Below, one piece after another: positions 1 to 10,030 of a DNA stretch of 64,000 nt. The number at the start of each line of letters is the position of its first letter. The stretch's first letter is position 1. The position numbers and the translations under genes were made by a program. The DNA comes from UBA9926 sp038131595 (GTDB lineage: Bacteria > Pseudomonadota > Gammaproteobacteria > Pseudomonadales > Azotimanducaceae). Location of the stretch: the NCBI GenBank assembly GCA_038131595.1, contig JAYPPR010000008.1:868001-932000 (forward strand). The letters are read 5' to 3'. The notes beneath the pieces were generated by a model. It was not told the origin of the DNA. It did not search any database and saw only the letters and a list, made by a program, of their open reading frames with translations.

Positions 1-1
1 C

Positions 2-733
2 ATGCATAGTTGGCTGATCGATACCGGCACAACCAAAATTCTCGTTGATACCTGCCTTGGTAACCACAAGGATCGGCAGCCTTACCGTGATTGGGATCAT
101 CTCGATACTCCGTGGCTGAGCAGGCTTCACGCCGCAGGAGCGCGCCCAGAGGACATCGACTACGTTCTATGCACCCACCTCCATGTTGACCATGTTGGTT
201 GGAATACCCAGTTGAAGGACGGTTCTTGGGTACCCACGTTCCCCAATGCACGATATTTGTTCTGCCAAGCTGAGCTGGACCACTTGGTAGCAGAGCTCGC
301 TAATCTTGATGAGGAGGACACGTTCGGTCAGGTCAACGCGAAAACGTTCGAGGATTCGATAAAGCCCATCCTTAGTCAGGCTGAGCTTATTGATCACGAC
401 CAAGCGCTTGCTGACACGGGCGCAGAGCTCATACTGACACCAGGCCATACCCCTGGGTCAATGAGCCTTCGCCTGTCATGCACCGACAAACCCGTGTATT
501 TCACTGGCGATGTGTGCCACCACCCCCTTCAGATGTTGGTACCCGAAATGAATAGCGCGTACTGCCAACAGCCAGACGTAGCCATTGCCACTCGGCGGTC
601 CTTATTGTCGAGATGCGAGCAAGAAGGCGCATTACTCTTACCCGCACACTTTGGTCCGCCCCATGGTTGCCAGGTCCGAGAGGAAGAGGCGTCGTTCATT
701 CCTCTTTGGAAGGCGATGGAGAGGGCGAATTAA
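2..733 (+). CDS. MBL-fold metallo-hydrolase (5' end outside window)
   Basis: This is a metallo-beta-lactamase-fold hydrolase; the substrate cannot be told. The metal-binding motif THLHVDH lies at visible residues 58-64. It is followed by a His in LTPGHTPGS (about 145), an Asp in YFTGD (about 168) and a His in LLPAHFG (about 217), so the dinuclear metal site looks complete. The first visible residues already lie inside the first beta-strands (LIDTGTTKILVDT). Family members usually have some 30-50 residues before this, so the true start is probably upstream of the window. The stop codon overlaps the stop of the convergent Nudix gene. Lactonase and general MBL hydrolase roles are both possible. 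Confidence 0.85.
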   Translation: MHSWLIDTGTTKILVDTCLGNHKDRQPYRDWDHLDTPWLSRLHAAGARPEDIDYVLCTHLHVDHVGWNTQLKDGSWVPTFPNARYLFCQAELDHLVAELANLDEEDTFGQVNAKTFEDSIKPILSQAELIDHDQALADTGAELILTPGHTPGSMSLRLSCTDKPVYFTGDVCHHPLQMLVPEMNSAYCQQPDVAIATRRSLLSRCEQEGALLLPAHFGPPHGCQVREEEASFIPLWKAMERAN

Positions 734-1305
734 CGCCCCACCGCATCAAAAAGATCATTCAACATTCGAAAGGTAAGCCCCCACACCACCTGATCATCGA
801 CCTTGAACCCAGGGAAGGTTCCGTGTCTGTTGAATTCAGGGAAAGAGGCATCGGTTCGGGACGCACCAGAGTACATATCGGTCACGTCGCCCCATAGCAC
901 CTTTTGCACTTCGTGGTTGGGAGCGAGCTGGCTTGGCCGCGCCTGCAACTCGAACACCTGAGGTACCACCATCAAATCGATCCCAGAACGAGGGTTCGCG
1001 CGCACACCGCTTAGGCCCCCTAAAAACTCCCCGTGCTGAGCGAGGTCAAGACCCGTCTCTTCCCATGTCTCGCGAGCAGCGGTCTCTGCCAGCGTTAAGT
1101 CTTGAGGCTCCCGATGTCCACCAGGCAATGCCATTTGGCCAGACCAAGGGTCGCCTTCTTTGCGGGCTCTCAAAATAAACATCATCTCGAAGCTCGACTC
1201 TCCTTGGAGGAGAATCATGGCGACTGCCGCTTCACGGCAATGCTTTGGGACGACCGGGTCGCCGCCAAGATCTGCGACTGCGCGGATGGCAGCAATAGTG
1301 ATCAA
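730..1305 (-). CDS. Nudix hydrolase, CoA pyrophosphatase-like
   Basis: This is a Nudix-family pyrophosphohydrolase of 191 residues. The signature begins LPGGHREPQD and continues to RETWEETGLDL at about residues 60-87. The Gly-Gly-x-Arg-x-Pro-x-Asp form is typical of the CoA pyrophosphatase (NudL/YeaB) branch, which cleaves CoA and related nucleotides. The catalytic Glu residues of REtxEE are present. The gene is convergent with the MBL hydrolase, sharing a TTAA at the stops, and divergent from the M48 peptidase. The substrate is inferred from motif form only. Confidence 0.82.
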   Translation of the reverse strand: MITIAAIRAVADLGGDPVVPKHCREAAVAMILLQGESSFEMMFILRARKEGDPWSGQMALPGGHREPQDLTLAETAARETWEETGLDLAQHGEFLGGLSGVRANPRSGIDLMVVPQVFELQARPSQLAPNHEVQKVLWGDVTDMYSGASRTDASFPEFNRHGTFPGFKVDDQVVWGLTFRMLNDLFDAVGR

Positions 1306-1423
1306 AGAAGCACTCTCTGGTTAACACAGGCGGACCGCCAGCCTATCACGGCTAGCAGCCTGATTAAATTTCAGGGAACATATTCTCCTTTGTTAGTAAA
1401 AACCCAGCAGACGAGCCATTGCC

Positions 1424-2623
1424 ATGATCAAACACCGCCTTACTCCGATCGTTTCAGGCTTGCTTTTAGCCGCACTCATTACAGGCTGCGCGGTGAATCC
1501 GGTGACTGGCCGAAACGAGCTCTCGCTGCTTGATGAAACTCAGGAGATCAATCTTGGGACCAATCAGTATGGCCCGACGCAACAATCCCAAGGAGGCCCT
1601 TACACCGCTGACCCCGAACTCTCGGAATATGTGAGCAAGGTGGGGCAGCGACTCGCTCGCGTGAGCGATCGATCACTGCCCTATGAGTTCGTCATCATTG
1701 ATGACAGCACGCCTAACGCATGGGCGCTGCCAGGCGGGAAAATTGGCATCAATCGAGGACTGTTAGTACGGCTCAACTCGGAAGCTGAGCTCGCGGCCGT
1801 ACTGAGTCACGAAATCGTCCACGCTGCAGCCAGACATAGTGCTAAGTCCATTGAACGAGGATTACTCGTTGACGGTGTGTTAAATGCCGCGGGAGCCGCT
1901 CTCGAATCAGGCAATGTAAATTACGCAGGGATTGTTCAAGACGGCGCTCGCCTCGGCTCCCAAATGCTCCTTCAATCCTACGGCCGGGAGGCGGAGTTAG
2001 AGTCGGATGCCTACGGCATGATCTACATGCTTCGTGCTGGCTATGACCCGGAAGCCGCCGTCTCCTTGCAAGAGACGTTTGTTGCCTTGTCCTCGGGTCG
2101 ATCGTCTGACTGGCTGTCAGGGCTGCTTGCAAGCCATCCCCCGTCTGAGGAACGCGTCGCCAAAAACCGTGCGCGCGCCGAGCGGCTTAACCCTGACAAC
2201 GCGTCGCTTGAATTGGGCTTTGAACGCTATCAAGCCGCACTCGCTAACCTCACGAGTCAGTCTAAGGCCTACGATTTACTCGAAGCGGCAAGCAAAGCGT
2301 GGGCTCAAGGCAACCTTGCCGAGGCCCGCGACAAAGCGAACCAGGCCAAAGGGCTGGAACCATCCATCGCAAAGACGCACACCCTGCTTGGCGAAATTGC
2401 GATGAAGCAAAGAGACTGGACTGCCGCGCTGAGTCATTTTGATCGGGCTATCTCGCAGGCTGGCGCACCAGGCTACTTTAAAGACTACTTGGGCCGCGGG
2501 CTTGCTCGGGCATCGCTTAATCAAGATAGCAATGCCAAATCAGATCTTGATCGATCCATGGCGCTATTGCCCACCGAAGCCGCGAAAGAGGCCCTCGATC
2601 GCATCGAAAACCGTCAGCGTTAG
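1424..2623 (+). CDS. M48-family metalloprotease lipoprotein with C-terminal TPR region
   Basis: This is a periplasmic zinc metallopeptidase of the M48 family, resembling BepA/LoiP/YcaL, which act in outer-membrane protein quality control. An N-terminal lipoprotein signal ends in LITGC (lipidation Cys at residue 22). The zinc motif HEIVH is at 129-133, and a third ligand Glu is likely in ELESDAYG near 190. The C-terminal third (about 280-395) is helical with TPR-like repeats (AWAQGNLAEARDKANQAKGL), as in BepA. The length of 399 residues is a little shorter than BepA. The gene stands alone between the Nudix and MFS genes; no strong ribosome-binding site is obvious. Confidence 0.85.
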   Translation: MIKHRLTPIVSGLLLAALITGCAVNPVTGRNELSLLDETQEINLGTNQYGPTQQSQGGPYTADPELSEYVSKVGQRLARVSDRSLPYEFVIIDDSTPNAWALPGGKIGINRGLLVRLNSEAELAAVLSHEIVHAAARHSAKSIERGLLVDGVLNAAGAALESGNVNYAGIVQDGARLGSQMLLQSYGREAELESDAYGMIYMLRAGYDPEAAVSLQETFVALSSGRSSDWLSGLLASHPPSEERVAKNRARAERLNPDNASLELGFERYQAALANLTSQSKAYDLLEAASKAWAQGNLAEARDKANQAKGLEPSIAKTHTLLGEIAMKQRDWTAALSHFDRAISQAGAPGYFKDYLGRGLARASLNQDSNAKSDLDRSMALLPTEAAKEALDRIENRQR

Positions 2624-2681
2624 CTCAATCTCGCGAACGCCACCTGCCATCGCTTAGGCTCGATGCTGATATCATCCGATC

Positions 2682-3953
2682 ATGAGTGACACCATAGAGG
2701 ACCCTGGAACTCCCAGCGGTCGTTGGCATGGCACCTTCGCCGCATTTGAGATCATCAATTATCGATGGTTTTTCGCGGCCCTGTGCGGCAACTTCGCCGC
2801 CATGAACATTCAAATGTTCATTCGTGGATGGCTCGTATTCGAGATTACAGGTTCTTATGAAAAGTTAGGCTGGATGACGGCGGCGGGCGGTCTCGTTGGT
2901 TTGGTTGCAGCGCCCCTTGGCGGCGTGGTGGCGGACCGGGTCAAGCAAAAGAAAACCATTTTACAGCTGGCAGGAATTGCCAACGCTCTCATCACGCTCG
3001 GTATCGCGGCACTCATCTTCCAAGGCATCTTGGTCTTTGAACATTTACTCATCTCCTCGATTCTTCAAGGCCTGGTGATGAACGCGATGATGCCGGCAAG
3101 GCAAGCGTTCACCAAAGATGTTGTTGGCCTTGACCGGCTCACCAATGCCATCGCGCTGAGTACGTCTGGCATGAACACCGCTCGCTTGCTTTTACCGGGT
3201 CTAGCGGGGGGATTGGTTGCCGCACTCGGCGGCGGTGGCGGCAACATCGACCCGGCAAAATGGGTCTATCTCACCATGGCTGCACTTTACGTCTGGAGTG
3301 CCAGCGTGATTACCCTGATTCAGGTCGAGGACCGAGCACCAGATGATGAAAGCCAAGGATCGATCCTCTCCGACCTTTCTTCTGGGTTTAAGTACGTGCT
3401 GCGCACACCCATCATCGCCATGTTGCTAGGGTGCAATTTCCTGATGGTCTTTTTCAGCTTGACCTACTTCATGCTGCTCCCGGGATTTGCCAAAGACGTA
3501 CTGAATGCTGGGCCAGACGACCTTGGACTGTTGATCTCTCTGTCGGGAATCGGCTCTTTGCTTGGTTCCTTGTACGTCGCTTCCTTTGGCAACCGCAAGC
3601 GTGCAAGGCTGCTGTTGATCGGTGGGCTATTGATGGGCGTGAGCCTCCTGGGTTTTGCTTGGTCGACCCATTTTTGGCTCTCCACTGTGCTGCTGACAGT
3701 GGTGGGTTTTGGGCAAGCATCAAGAATGTCGTTATCCAACGTGCTGATTCAGTCCTATGTGGATGACGATTTTCGCGGACGCGTCATGAGTATCTACATG
3801 CTGGAGATGGCCTTCTTATCCATTGCCATTTATCCCATCAGCCTATTTGCAGATTACTTTGGCCCTCAATGGGCGGTGGGGCTATCCGCGATGGGGTTAG
3901 TCCTACTTATCCTTATTCTCTTTCAGATACCGCAATACCGCGATCTCGATTAG
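2682..3953 (+). CDS. MFS transporter (EntS-like MFS_3 family)
   Basis: This is an integral inner-membrane major facilitator of 423 residues with about 12 predicted membrane segments. The loop 2/3 signature is visible as GGVVADRVKQKKT near residue 75. The overall look (FAAFEIINYRWFFAALCGNF at the N-terminus) resembles the MFS_3/EntS exporters. Substrate is unknown. The stop is only 31 bp before the lacZ start, so the two may be cotranscribed. That could suggest sugar transport, but EntS-like proteins are usually exporters, so this link is weak. Confidence 0.85.
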   Translation: MSDTIEDPGTPSGRWHGTFAAFEIINYRWFFAALCGNFAAMNIQMFIRGWLVFEITGSYEKLGWMTAAGGLVGLVAAPLGGVVADRVKQKKTILQLAGIANALITLGIAALIFQGILVFEHLLISSILQGLVMNAMMPARQAFTKDVVGLDRLTNAIALSTSGMNTARLLLPGLAGGLVAALGGGGGNIDPAKWVYLTMAALYVWSASVITLIQVEDRAPDDESQGSILSDLSSGFKYVLRTPIIAMLLGCNFLMVFFSLTYFMLLPGFAKDVLNAGPDDLGLLISLSGIGSLLGSLYVASFGNRKRARLLLIGGLLMGVSLLGFAWSTHFWLSTVLLTVVGFGQASRMSLSNVLIQSYVDDDFRGRVMSIYMLEMAFLSIAIYPISLFADYFGPQWAVGLSAMGLVLLILILFQIPQYRDLD

Positions 3954-3984
3954 TCTTAGTACCCATCAGTCTGGGAGTAGTTCC

Positions 3985-6900
3985 GTGCGACATCCTCTCT
4001 GGGAAAATCCTGAAGTCATCGGCATTGGGCGAGAGCCCATGGGCGCTCACTTTCATATCTATGGGAACAGCCAAGACGCCCACAACCAAACCGGTGAGCA
4101 AACTGCGCCGCTCGAGGGGCAATGGACCTTCAACCTTTATGCATCACCAGAAAATGTGCCACAGGATTGGCTCAGCATTCAGCAGGATGGCGCGGAGGGC
4201 CGAGCGATCGCTGTTCCGCACCTCTGGACCATGGATGATGCCGAGTCAGACCAACCCATCTACACCAATGTGCGCATGCCCTTTCGACATGAGCCACCAC
4301 GAACGCCACGACACAACCCCACAGGGATCTACCGATGCTGGTTTGATGTCGAGGAAGTAGACGGGCGAACGCTAATCAATTTAGAGGGTATCGAGAACTG
4401 TTACGAAATTGCCTTGAATGGCGAATGGCTCGGCTTCAATAAGGATGCACGGCTACCCGCCCATTTTGAACTCACCTCGAAACTGCGCCGCGGACGAAAC
4501 TTACTGGCACTCAAAGTGCTTAAATTTAGCGATGCGAGCTACATCGAGGATCAAGATCAGTGGTGGCATGGCGGTATTCACCGACCAGTGACGCTGACGC
4601 GAAGGCCCGACGTCTTTATCCGCGACGTCTACGCCAAACCAGCGTACGACCCTGATGCTGGACGAGGTGAACTCACCGTTTCGATCACTCTAGATGGCCA
4701 AGATCGAAGCAGTATTCATCACCAGTGCGAAATCCAGCTGCTTAGTCCCGATGGACGAGCCAAGTTCCGGAAGTCGCCCAGCGCCACCCTTGAAAAAAGT
4801 GATTTCGCACCCGTGACGGGGCGAGGCCCCACGCTCACGCTGACGAAATCTGTTGGCAACGTTCGGGCTTGGACAGCCGAGACACCGCATCTCTATACCT
4901 TGCTGGTGACATTGAGGGCGCCAAATCAAGCCATCACCGAAGTGGTTCGACTGAACATCGGATTTCGCCGAATCGAGATCGTGAATCGCGAGCTACGGAT
5001 CAACGGTCGAGCCCCACTGATCAAGGGCGTGAACCGACACGACCATTCACCCACCGAGGGCAAAATTATTAGTGAGGCGCTCCTTCGACTCGATCTTGAC
5101 CGAATGAAGCAGCACAACATCAACGCCATTCGGACCAGCCACTATCCCAACGCGTCCCGCTTCTATGAGCTGTGCGATGAGTATGGGTTTTATGTGATCG
5201 ACGAGACTAACCTTGAAGCGCACCACCACTACGCCCAACTGGGGCGACAGTCCCAATGGGCCCCCGCGTTTGTTTCTCGCGTCTCGCGCATGGTTGAGCG
5301 CGACAAAAATCACGCGTGCATCATTGCTTGGAGCATGGGCAACGAAACAGGGTATGGCGCCAATGAAGAGGCCATGGCGAGTTGGGTACGCGCCTTTGAT
5401 CCGTCGCGCCCGATCCACAACGAAAGCGCAATCTGCGAGCAAGGGGTGGGCCGCGACTGGAATGCCAATCATTTGGGGACAGATCTTGTGTGCCCCATGT
5501 ACCCGAGTGTCGATGACATTATTCAACACGCTGTCGAAAGCAATGACCCACGGCCGCTCATCATGTGCGAGTACGCCCATGCCATGGGCAATAGCGGCGG
5601 CAATCTCAAAGAGTATTGGGAGGCCATCGAGCAATATCACGGGCTTCAAGGCGGGTTCGTGTGGGAGTGGGTCGACCACGGCATCGCATCCACGGCCAAC
5701 GGCATTGATTACTGGGCGTACGGCGGCGATTTTGGGGAGGACATACACGACTTAAACTTTGTTTGCGACGGCCTGTGCTGGCCCGACCGAACGCCGCACT
5801 CCTCGCTGATAGAGCTCAAGAAGGTATTAGAACCCATTCGAACGAAGTGGGACCGGCGAGGCCTCATCGTTCACAACAAGTTCACGTACTCGACACTCGA
5901 CCACTTCGCATGTCGCTGGACCTTGCTTGTCGGGGGCGAACCCACGGGTACCGGCACATGGCGACTTCCAGATGTAGCGCCTGGAGCGACCGCACGGATT
6001 GCCATCGATGAAGCCTTTCGGCAGGCGCGACAAACCGCGCGCGATGTCGCGGAGAAAAATAGCGCAGCCTCTAATCCTGCCTCTCGACACCACTTACAGG
6101 CAGGCGCTGCTAGCGCCTCCATCTTGGTCGAATTCGTCACCACCAAGGAAAGCCATGGCCTGGCTAAGGGAACCTGTCTTGCCTGGGGTCAGCATTCGGT
6201 TGAGCTACCGAAGGCGTCCAAAGCCCTAAAGCAGGCAGGCAGAGCAAGCCAAACCAATGATCGGATCAATAGTTCCCCCATGGGAAGACCCCAAGACCCG
6301 CGATAGAGACCATTTCAAAAGGGACGCGGGTCACCCATGGCAAGCTTCGTTGCGAATTCGATGATCAAGGCCTGACCAGCATTCATTTCGGCGGGCGCCC
6401 CATTGCCCTCGGCGGACCAGAGCCCAATTTCTGGCGGGCACCCATGGACAATGATGGTATCAAAGGGTGGACCGGCCGGCAGTTCAAGGCGCTGGATCGA
6501 TGGAAAGAGCAAGGCATCTTTGAAGCAACGCATCATGTCGAGCAGTTCACCATCCGCAAGCAGCGAGACCAGGTCATCTGCCTGACTAAAGGGCACCTCG
6601 CGAGCAAGGTGGGCAAGCTCCGGTACCGCACAGAAATGATCATTGGTGATGCCGTGATTCGGCTGAGTCACCGATTTGACGTGCCTAAAGCACTCCGCGA
6701 TTTGCCGAGACTCGGAGTCAGATGGCGTCTGGCCGAGGACTTAGAGGACTTTGAATGGTTGGGCGAGGGTCCCCACGAAACGTATATTGACCGGAGAGCA
6801 TCCGGACAGATGCGGGTCCATCGCAGTACCGTCAGCGAGCAATATGTTCCTTACATTCTTCCTCAGGAACACGGCAATCACACCGGGGTCCGGTGGCTCT

Positions 6901-7178
6901 CTTGCGGGAATGCAGCGACCCAAGCGAGCTTTCATGCCGCTCATCCCATTGAAGCAAGTGCAAGTCGATACCCGCAGGAACAGCTGCTACCCGCCTTCCA
7001 CACCTATGAACTGTCGCCCACGTCCTCCGTTTATGTGTGCCTTGACGTCATGCAGCGAGGCGTAGGAGGCGCAAGCTGCGGTCCCGATACCTTGCCGCAA
7101 TATCAAATCGGGCACGGCGCGTTTGACCTCACATATGACCTGCTGATCAAAGACCGACTCACAACACCCCCCGATTAA
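3985..7178 (+). pseudogene. lacZ: Beta-galactosidase LacZ (GH2), interrupted by a frameshift
   Basis: This is a full-length GH2 beta-galactosidase of about 1055 residues if the frame is repaired. The first frame runs 3985-6306. The acid/base Glu (residue 454, SMGNETGYG) and nucleophile Glu (529, MCEYAHAMGNS) are intact. The small-chain domain continues in another frame from about 6303 to 7178 and includes FWRAPMDND at about 6429-6455, a hallmark of LacZ domain 5. The break lies between 6271 and 6306 and corresponds to one lost base. The run of five C at 6275-6279 is a candidate site. The start is GTG at 3985 with GGGAG upstream. Without domain 5 the enzyme is probably inactive. Either a real mutation or a sequencing error would explain it. 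Confidence 0.85.
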
Positions 7179-7214
7179 GCGCGAACCTTCCGACCAGCCA
7201 CAGGCAGCCGACCT

Positions 7215-7955
7215 ATGACTAAAGCAATCAACCCTTCGTCCGATGACGCATCAGCCCCGAAACAAGAAGTGCCCGCGGAGGCTCAGCGAGCACCCCGTGC
7301 GAATGACCGAGTGCCGATCAAGGTGTGGGATCTCCCGATTCGGGTCTTTCACTGGAGTCTCGTGATCACGTTATGCGTCAGTGCTTACACGGGCCTCACG
7401 GGCGGTTTCACGGAAATGGATATCCACATGCAATCTGGCATGGTCGCTTTGGCGCTGGTGGCATTCAGAATTGGTTGGGGGGTATTGGGTAGTCACTATG
7501 CACGCTTTACCCAGTTCGTTCGCGGCCCGCGCGCTGTTTTGCAATCAATACGCGCGCCTGTCGATGCACCCGGCCACTCGCCCCTTGGGGCACTATCAAT
7601 TATCGCGCTACTCGTCTCGTTGCTTGTGCAAATCAGCACAGGGCTCTTCGCTAATGACGATATTTTTACCGAAGGGCCGCTCGCTTCTTGGGTCACTTAT
7701 GAGACGTCCCGCCAGCTCACAGCAATTCACGAGACCAATATTTGGATTCTTGGCGGGCTAATCGCACTGCACCTTAGCGCGATCAGTTACTACGAACTTA
7801 GACGAGGTAAACGCCTTATCCTCGCCATGGTGACCGGTCACCAACCCGGAGAAGCGGGGTCGCCGGAGGCAGACGATACGATGGGCAAACGCCTCTTTGG
7901 CCTTGCCCTCTTTGGGGTAACGTCTGCGGGAGTTTACTGGCTCACGACGCTTTAG
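7215..7955 (+). CDS. Cytochrome b561-type di-heme membrane protein
   Basis: This is a four-helix di-heme cytochrome b of the cytochrome b561/Ni-Fe-hydrogenase b-subunit superfamily, 246 residues. A hydrophilic N-terminus of about 35 residues precedes VWDLPIRVFHWSLV, the typical first heme-ligand motif. Further candidate His ligands are in DIHMQSGMVA, AIHETNIWIL and ALHLSAISYYE. Such proteins pass electrons between quinones and periplasmic c-type cytochromes. It converges with a cytochrome c' gene; similar cytochrome b and c' genes are often found side by side, so a functional link is plausible. Confidence 0.85.
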   Translation: MTKAINPSSDDASAPKQEVPAEAQRAPRANDRVPIKVWDLPIRVFHWSLVITLCVSAYTGLTGGFTEMDIHMQSGMVALALVAFRIGWGVLGSHYARFTQFVRGPRAVLQSIRAPVDAPGHSPLGALSIIALLVSLLVQISTGLFANDDIFTEGPLASWVTYETSRQLTAIHETNIWILGGLIALHLSAISYYELRRGKRLILAMVTGHQPGEAGSPEADDTMGKRLFGLALFGVTSAGVYWLTTL

Positions 7956-7991
7956 CCTCGTCTTTGAGGCAACCTCAGGGTGCTCCTGAGG
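7955..7991. terminator. Two inverted repeats between convergent cytochrome genes
   Basis: Two hairpins lie between the convergent stops. GCCTC (7955-7959) pairs with GAGGC (7966-7970). CCTCAGG (7973-7979) pairs perfectly with CCTGAGG (7985-7991) around a 5-nt loop. No clear T-run follows on either strand, so intrinsic termination is possible but not shown; the position between convergent genes is the main argument. Confidence 0.4.
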
Positions 7992-8009
7992 GTGCGACTG
8001 CTTCAACCG

Positions 8010-8441
8010 TTACTTAGTGATCCGGTAATCGTCGTGACACCCTTTGCAGCTTTTACCCAGCGCTTGCATGGCCGGCCCCACTTGGCCCATATCCCCCGAT
8101 TCAGCAGCGACAGCCATCTGGTTGGCCGCAGCAACGAATTGATCCATTGCTGCATCAAAGCCTTCTCGATCAGACCAAATCTCCGGTGACGACTCCGTGT
8201 CACTGACCCGACTGCCCTCTGGGAAAACGGTGGGCATAATCCCTGCGACATCAGCCATGCCTCGTGCGTGGATCGCTAAATTATCGAAGTGCACGCGTCC
8301 TCGCAAAATCGCCACCATCGAAGACATGTGGCCGCCCGCTGATTTCATGATGCCTTCCCGATACTTATATTCGGCCTCACCATCTGCCCATGCTGATGCA
8401 GACAACGCTGCGAGCATTACTACTAACCATCCTTTTTTCAT
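8010..8441 (-). CDS. Cytochrome c' (periplasmic)
   Basis: This is a class II cytochrome c (cytochrome c') of 143 residues. The start is the ATG at 8441, preceded by GGAG about 6 nt upstream. A Sec signal peptide (MKKGWLVVMLAALSASAWA) follows. The heme motif CKGCH is close to the C-terminus (about residue 132), the standard placement for the four-helix-bundle cytochrome c' family. An in-frame upstream start exists but would spoil the signal peptide. Cytochromes c' bind NO and CO and are linked to nitrosative-stress resistance. It faces the cytochrome b gene at 7215-7955. Confidence 0.9.
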   Translation of the reverse strand: MKKGWLVVMLAALSASAWADGEAEYKYREGIMKSAGGHMSSMVAILRGRVHFDNLAIHARGMADVAGIMPTVFPEGSRVSDTESSPEIWSDREGFDAAMDQFVAAANQMAVAAESGDMGQVGPAMQALGKSCKGCHDDYRITK

Positions 8442-8868
8442 ATCCACTCCTTCATTGCGCCCTGCGGGGCCAGACAGGTGTCCAGGCTCTTGACCATTCA
8501 CGTTGTAGGTTGCCCTGTCTGCCGCCTTTTTTGCAAGCACCCAACTTATCCTTCCTATTTATCCTTCCTACGCCATGCCAAATGCGAGATGACCGACTGA
8601 CCGAAGGTTCCGAGCTGCACACACCCTAGGTAAGTGAAACCCAATCTCCACGAACTATCCGAGCCAACTGTCCTAAACCTAAGACTAGGAGCTAATCAGG
8701 GGCACCCCGATCGAGCGCTCACTCAGGCCCTAACTGAGGCTCGAGATGCAGCAATCACGAGCGCCGGGTGAAAATGTCCCTCAGCCATCAAGCCAAAATG
8801 GCCCTCATGCGTTGACCCCAAGTCGGTGGACCAGTAACGTGCTACCTCGTTTATGGGAGACACACCTC
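8442..8868. other. Intergenic region of 427 bp without a recognised gene
   Basis: This gap separates the divergent cytochrome c' and xseB genes and should contain both promoters. An 8-bp inverted repeat, CAGACAGG (8471-8478) and CCTGTCTG (8514-8521), lies in the leader of the cytochrome c' gene. A 13-bp-period repeat is at 8546-8570. No convincing coding frame, RNA gene or riboswitch was seen. Confidence 0.5.
8546..8570. repeat. Two-copy 13-bp-period tandem repeat
   Basis: TTATCCTTCCTA occurs at 8546-8557 and again at 8559-8570. It is one of several short intergenic tandem repeats in the window. Confidence 0.7.
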
Positions 8869-9111
8869 ATGGCCAACAAAAAGACTTTCCCGTTCGAAGC
8901 CACGCTCGAAAAACTTGAGGGTATTGTTGAGACCATGGAATCAGGCGATCTTTCGCTGGAGGAATCGCTCCGGGCCTTCGAGGAAGGTATTCAGCTCACC
9001 AGGGCTTGCCAGCAGGCACTCTCTGATGCCAAACAGCAAATTGATGTGCTTATCGAAAAGAATGGTGAACTAACGACGGAGCCGATGCTCGACGGTACCG
9101 ATGGGGAGTGA
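8869..9111 (+). CDS. xseB: Exodeoxyribonuclease VII small subunit XseB
   Basis: This is the 80-residue small subunit of exonuclease VII, which with XseA degrades single-stranded DNA. The family pattern is clear: FEATLEKLEGIVETMESGDL, then LEESLRAFEEGI. The ATG at 8869 is chosen because the family begins at this point and a GGGAGA lies upstream at about 8855. An in-frame start at 8746 would add 41 unrelated residues. The gene overlaps ispA by 11 bp and heads the classic xseB-ispA-dxs operon. xseA is not in the window. Confidence 0.93.
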   Translation: MANKKTFPFEATLEKLEGIVETMESGDLSLEESLRAFEEGIQLTRACQQALSDAKQQIDVLIEKNGELTTEPMLDGTDGE

Positions 9112-9967
9112 ATTCCTCGCGCCGTTCCAACATCGGATCGAGCAAGCGTTAACTACCAGTCTATCGCAGCCCACCGCCTCTCATTACCTCACCGAGGCAA
9201 TGCGCTACGCTACATTAAACGGCGGCAAACGCTTACGCGCAGCCCTCGTTTATCTGGGCTGTGAAGCCCTGGAACTTGACCTCGAATTGGGGGACAGCAC
9301 GAGCCTCGCGATTGAGCTAGTTCATGCCTATTCGCTTGTTCATGACGATCTTCCCGCCATGGATGACGACGAGTTAAGGCGCGGCAAACCCACTACCCAC
9401 ATTCAGTTTGATGAAGCCACTGCCATCCTAGCTGGAGATGCCCTGCAGTCCTTGGCATTCCATCAACTAGCAACGGATAAGCAGCTCTCTACTGACGTCA
9501 GGATTGAACTCATCGCTAAGCTAAGCGCTGCCATCGGCCCGGACGGTATGGTAGGCGGACAATCGCTCGACATGTTGGCTGAGGGCGCCGAGATCAAGCT
9601 TGATGCATTACAAAATATTCACGCCCGAAAGACCGGGGCGTTAATTCAATTCGCAGCTACGGCGCCTGGCATCATTGCTGGCCAGCACCAAGCGCCACTT
9701 GCTGCATTTGGATCTGCATTGGGCATCGCGTTCCAAATTCAGGACGACATTCTTGACGCCACAGGGGATGACCAAGCGCTTGGGAAGCGCTCGGGCGCCG
9801 ATGCCAGGCAGTCAAAGTCCACCTACGTCAGTTTGCTCGGTATCGATCGAGCACAAGATGCCCTTCAAAGGATGCTGGAGCAATCTCGCCAATCACTGGA
9901 TGACGTCAATCTATTGACCCCATCTTTTGATCAACTGATCCATTTCGTCGCCCATCGCGACTACTAA
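9101..9967 (+). CDS. ispA: Farnesyl diphosphate synthase IspA
   Basis: This is a trans-prenyltransferase of 288 residues making farnesyl diphosphate from IPP and DMAPP/GPP in the cytoplasm. The first Asp-rich motif DDLPAMDDD is at residues 82-90 and the second, DDILD, at 215-219. The CLxxxL region and GGKRLR near residue 41 match the bacterial FPP-synthase type. It starts inside the end of xseB, indicating translational coupling, and is followed 63 bp later by dxs. Geranylgeranyl synthases are similar, but the operon favours IspA. Confidence 0.94.
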   Translation: MGSEFLAPFQHRIEQALTTSLSQPTASHYLTEAMRYATLNGGKRLRAALVYLGCEALELDLELGDSTSLAIELVHAYSLVHDDLPAMDDDELRRGKPTTHIQFDEATAILAGDALQSLAFHQLATDKQLSTDVRIELIAKLSAAIGPDGMVGGQSLDMLAEGAEIKLDALQNIHARKTGALIQFAATAPGIIAGQHQAPLAAFGSALGIAFQIQDDILDATGDDQALGKRSGADARQSKSTYVSLLGIDRAQDALQRMLEQSRQSLDDVNLLTPSFDQLIHFVAHRDY

Positions 9968-10030
9968 CGGTTAACCAATAGTCATCAAACTGAGAGCGTT
10001 TAAGTTAAACTGCGCGCTGCTAAGGCGGCT

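Noticed and set aside
6270..6306. Programmed ribosomal frameshifting as the explanation of the lacZ break.
   Set aside because: No slippery heptamer of the X-XXY-YYZ form is in the zero frame near the break, and frameshifting is not known for LacZ.
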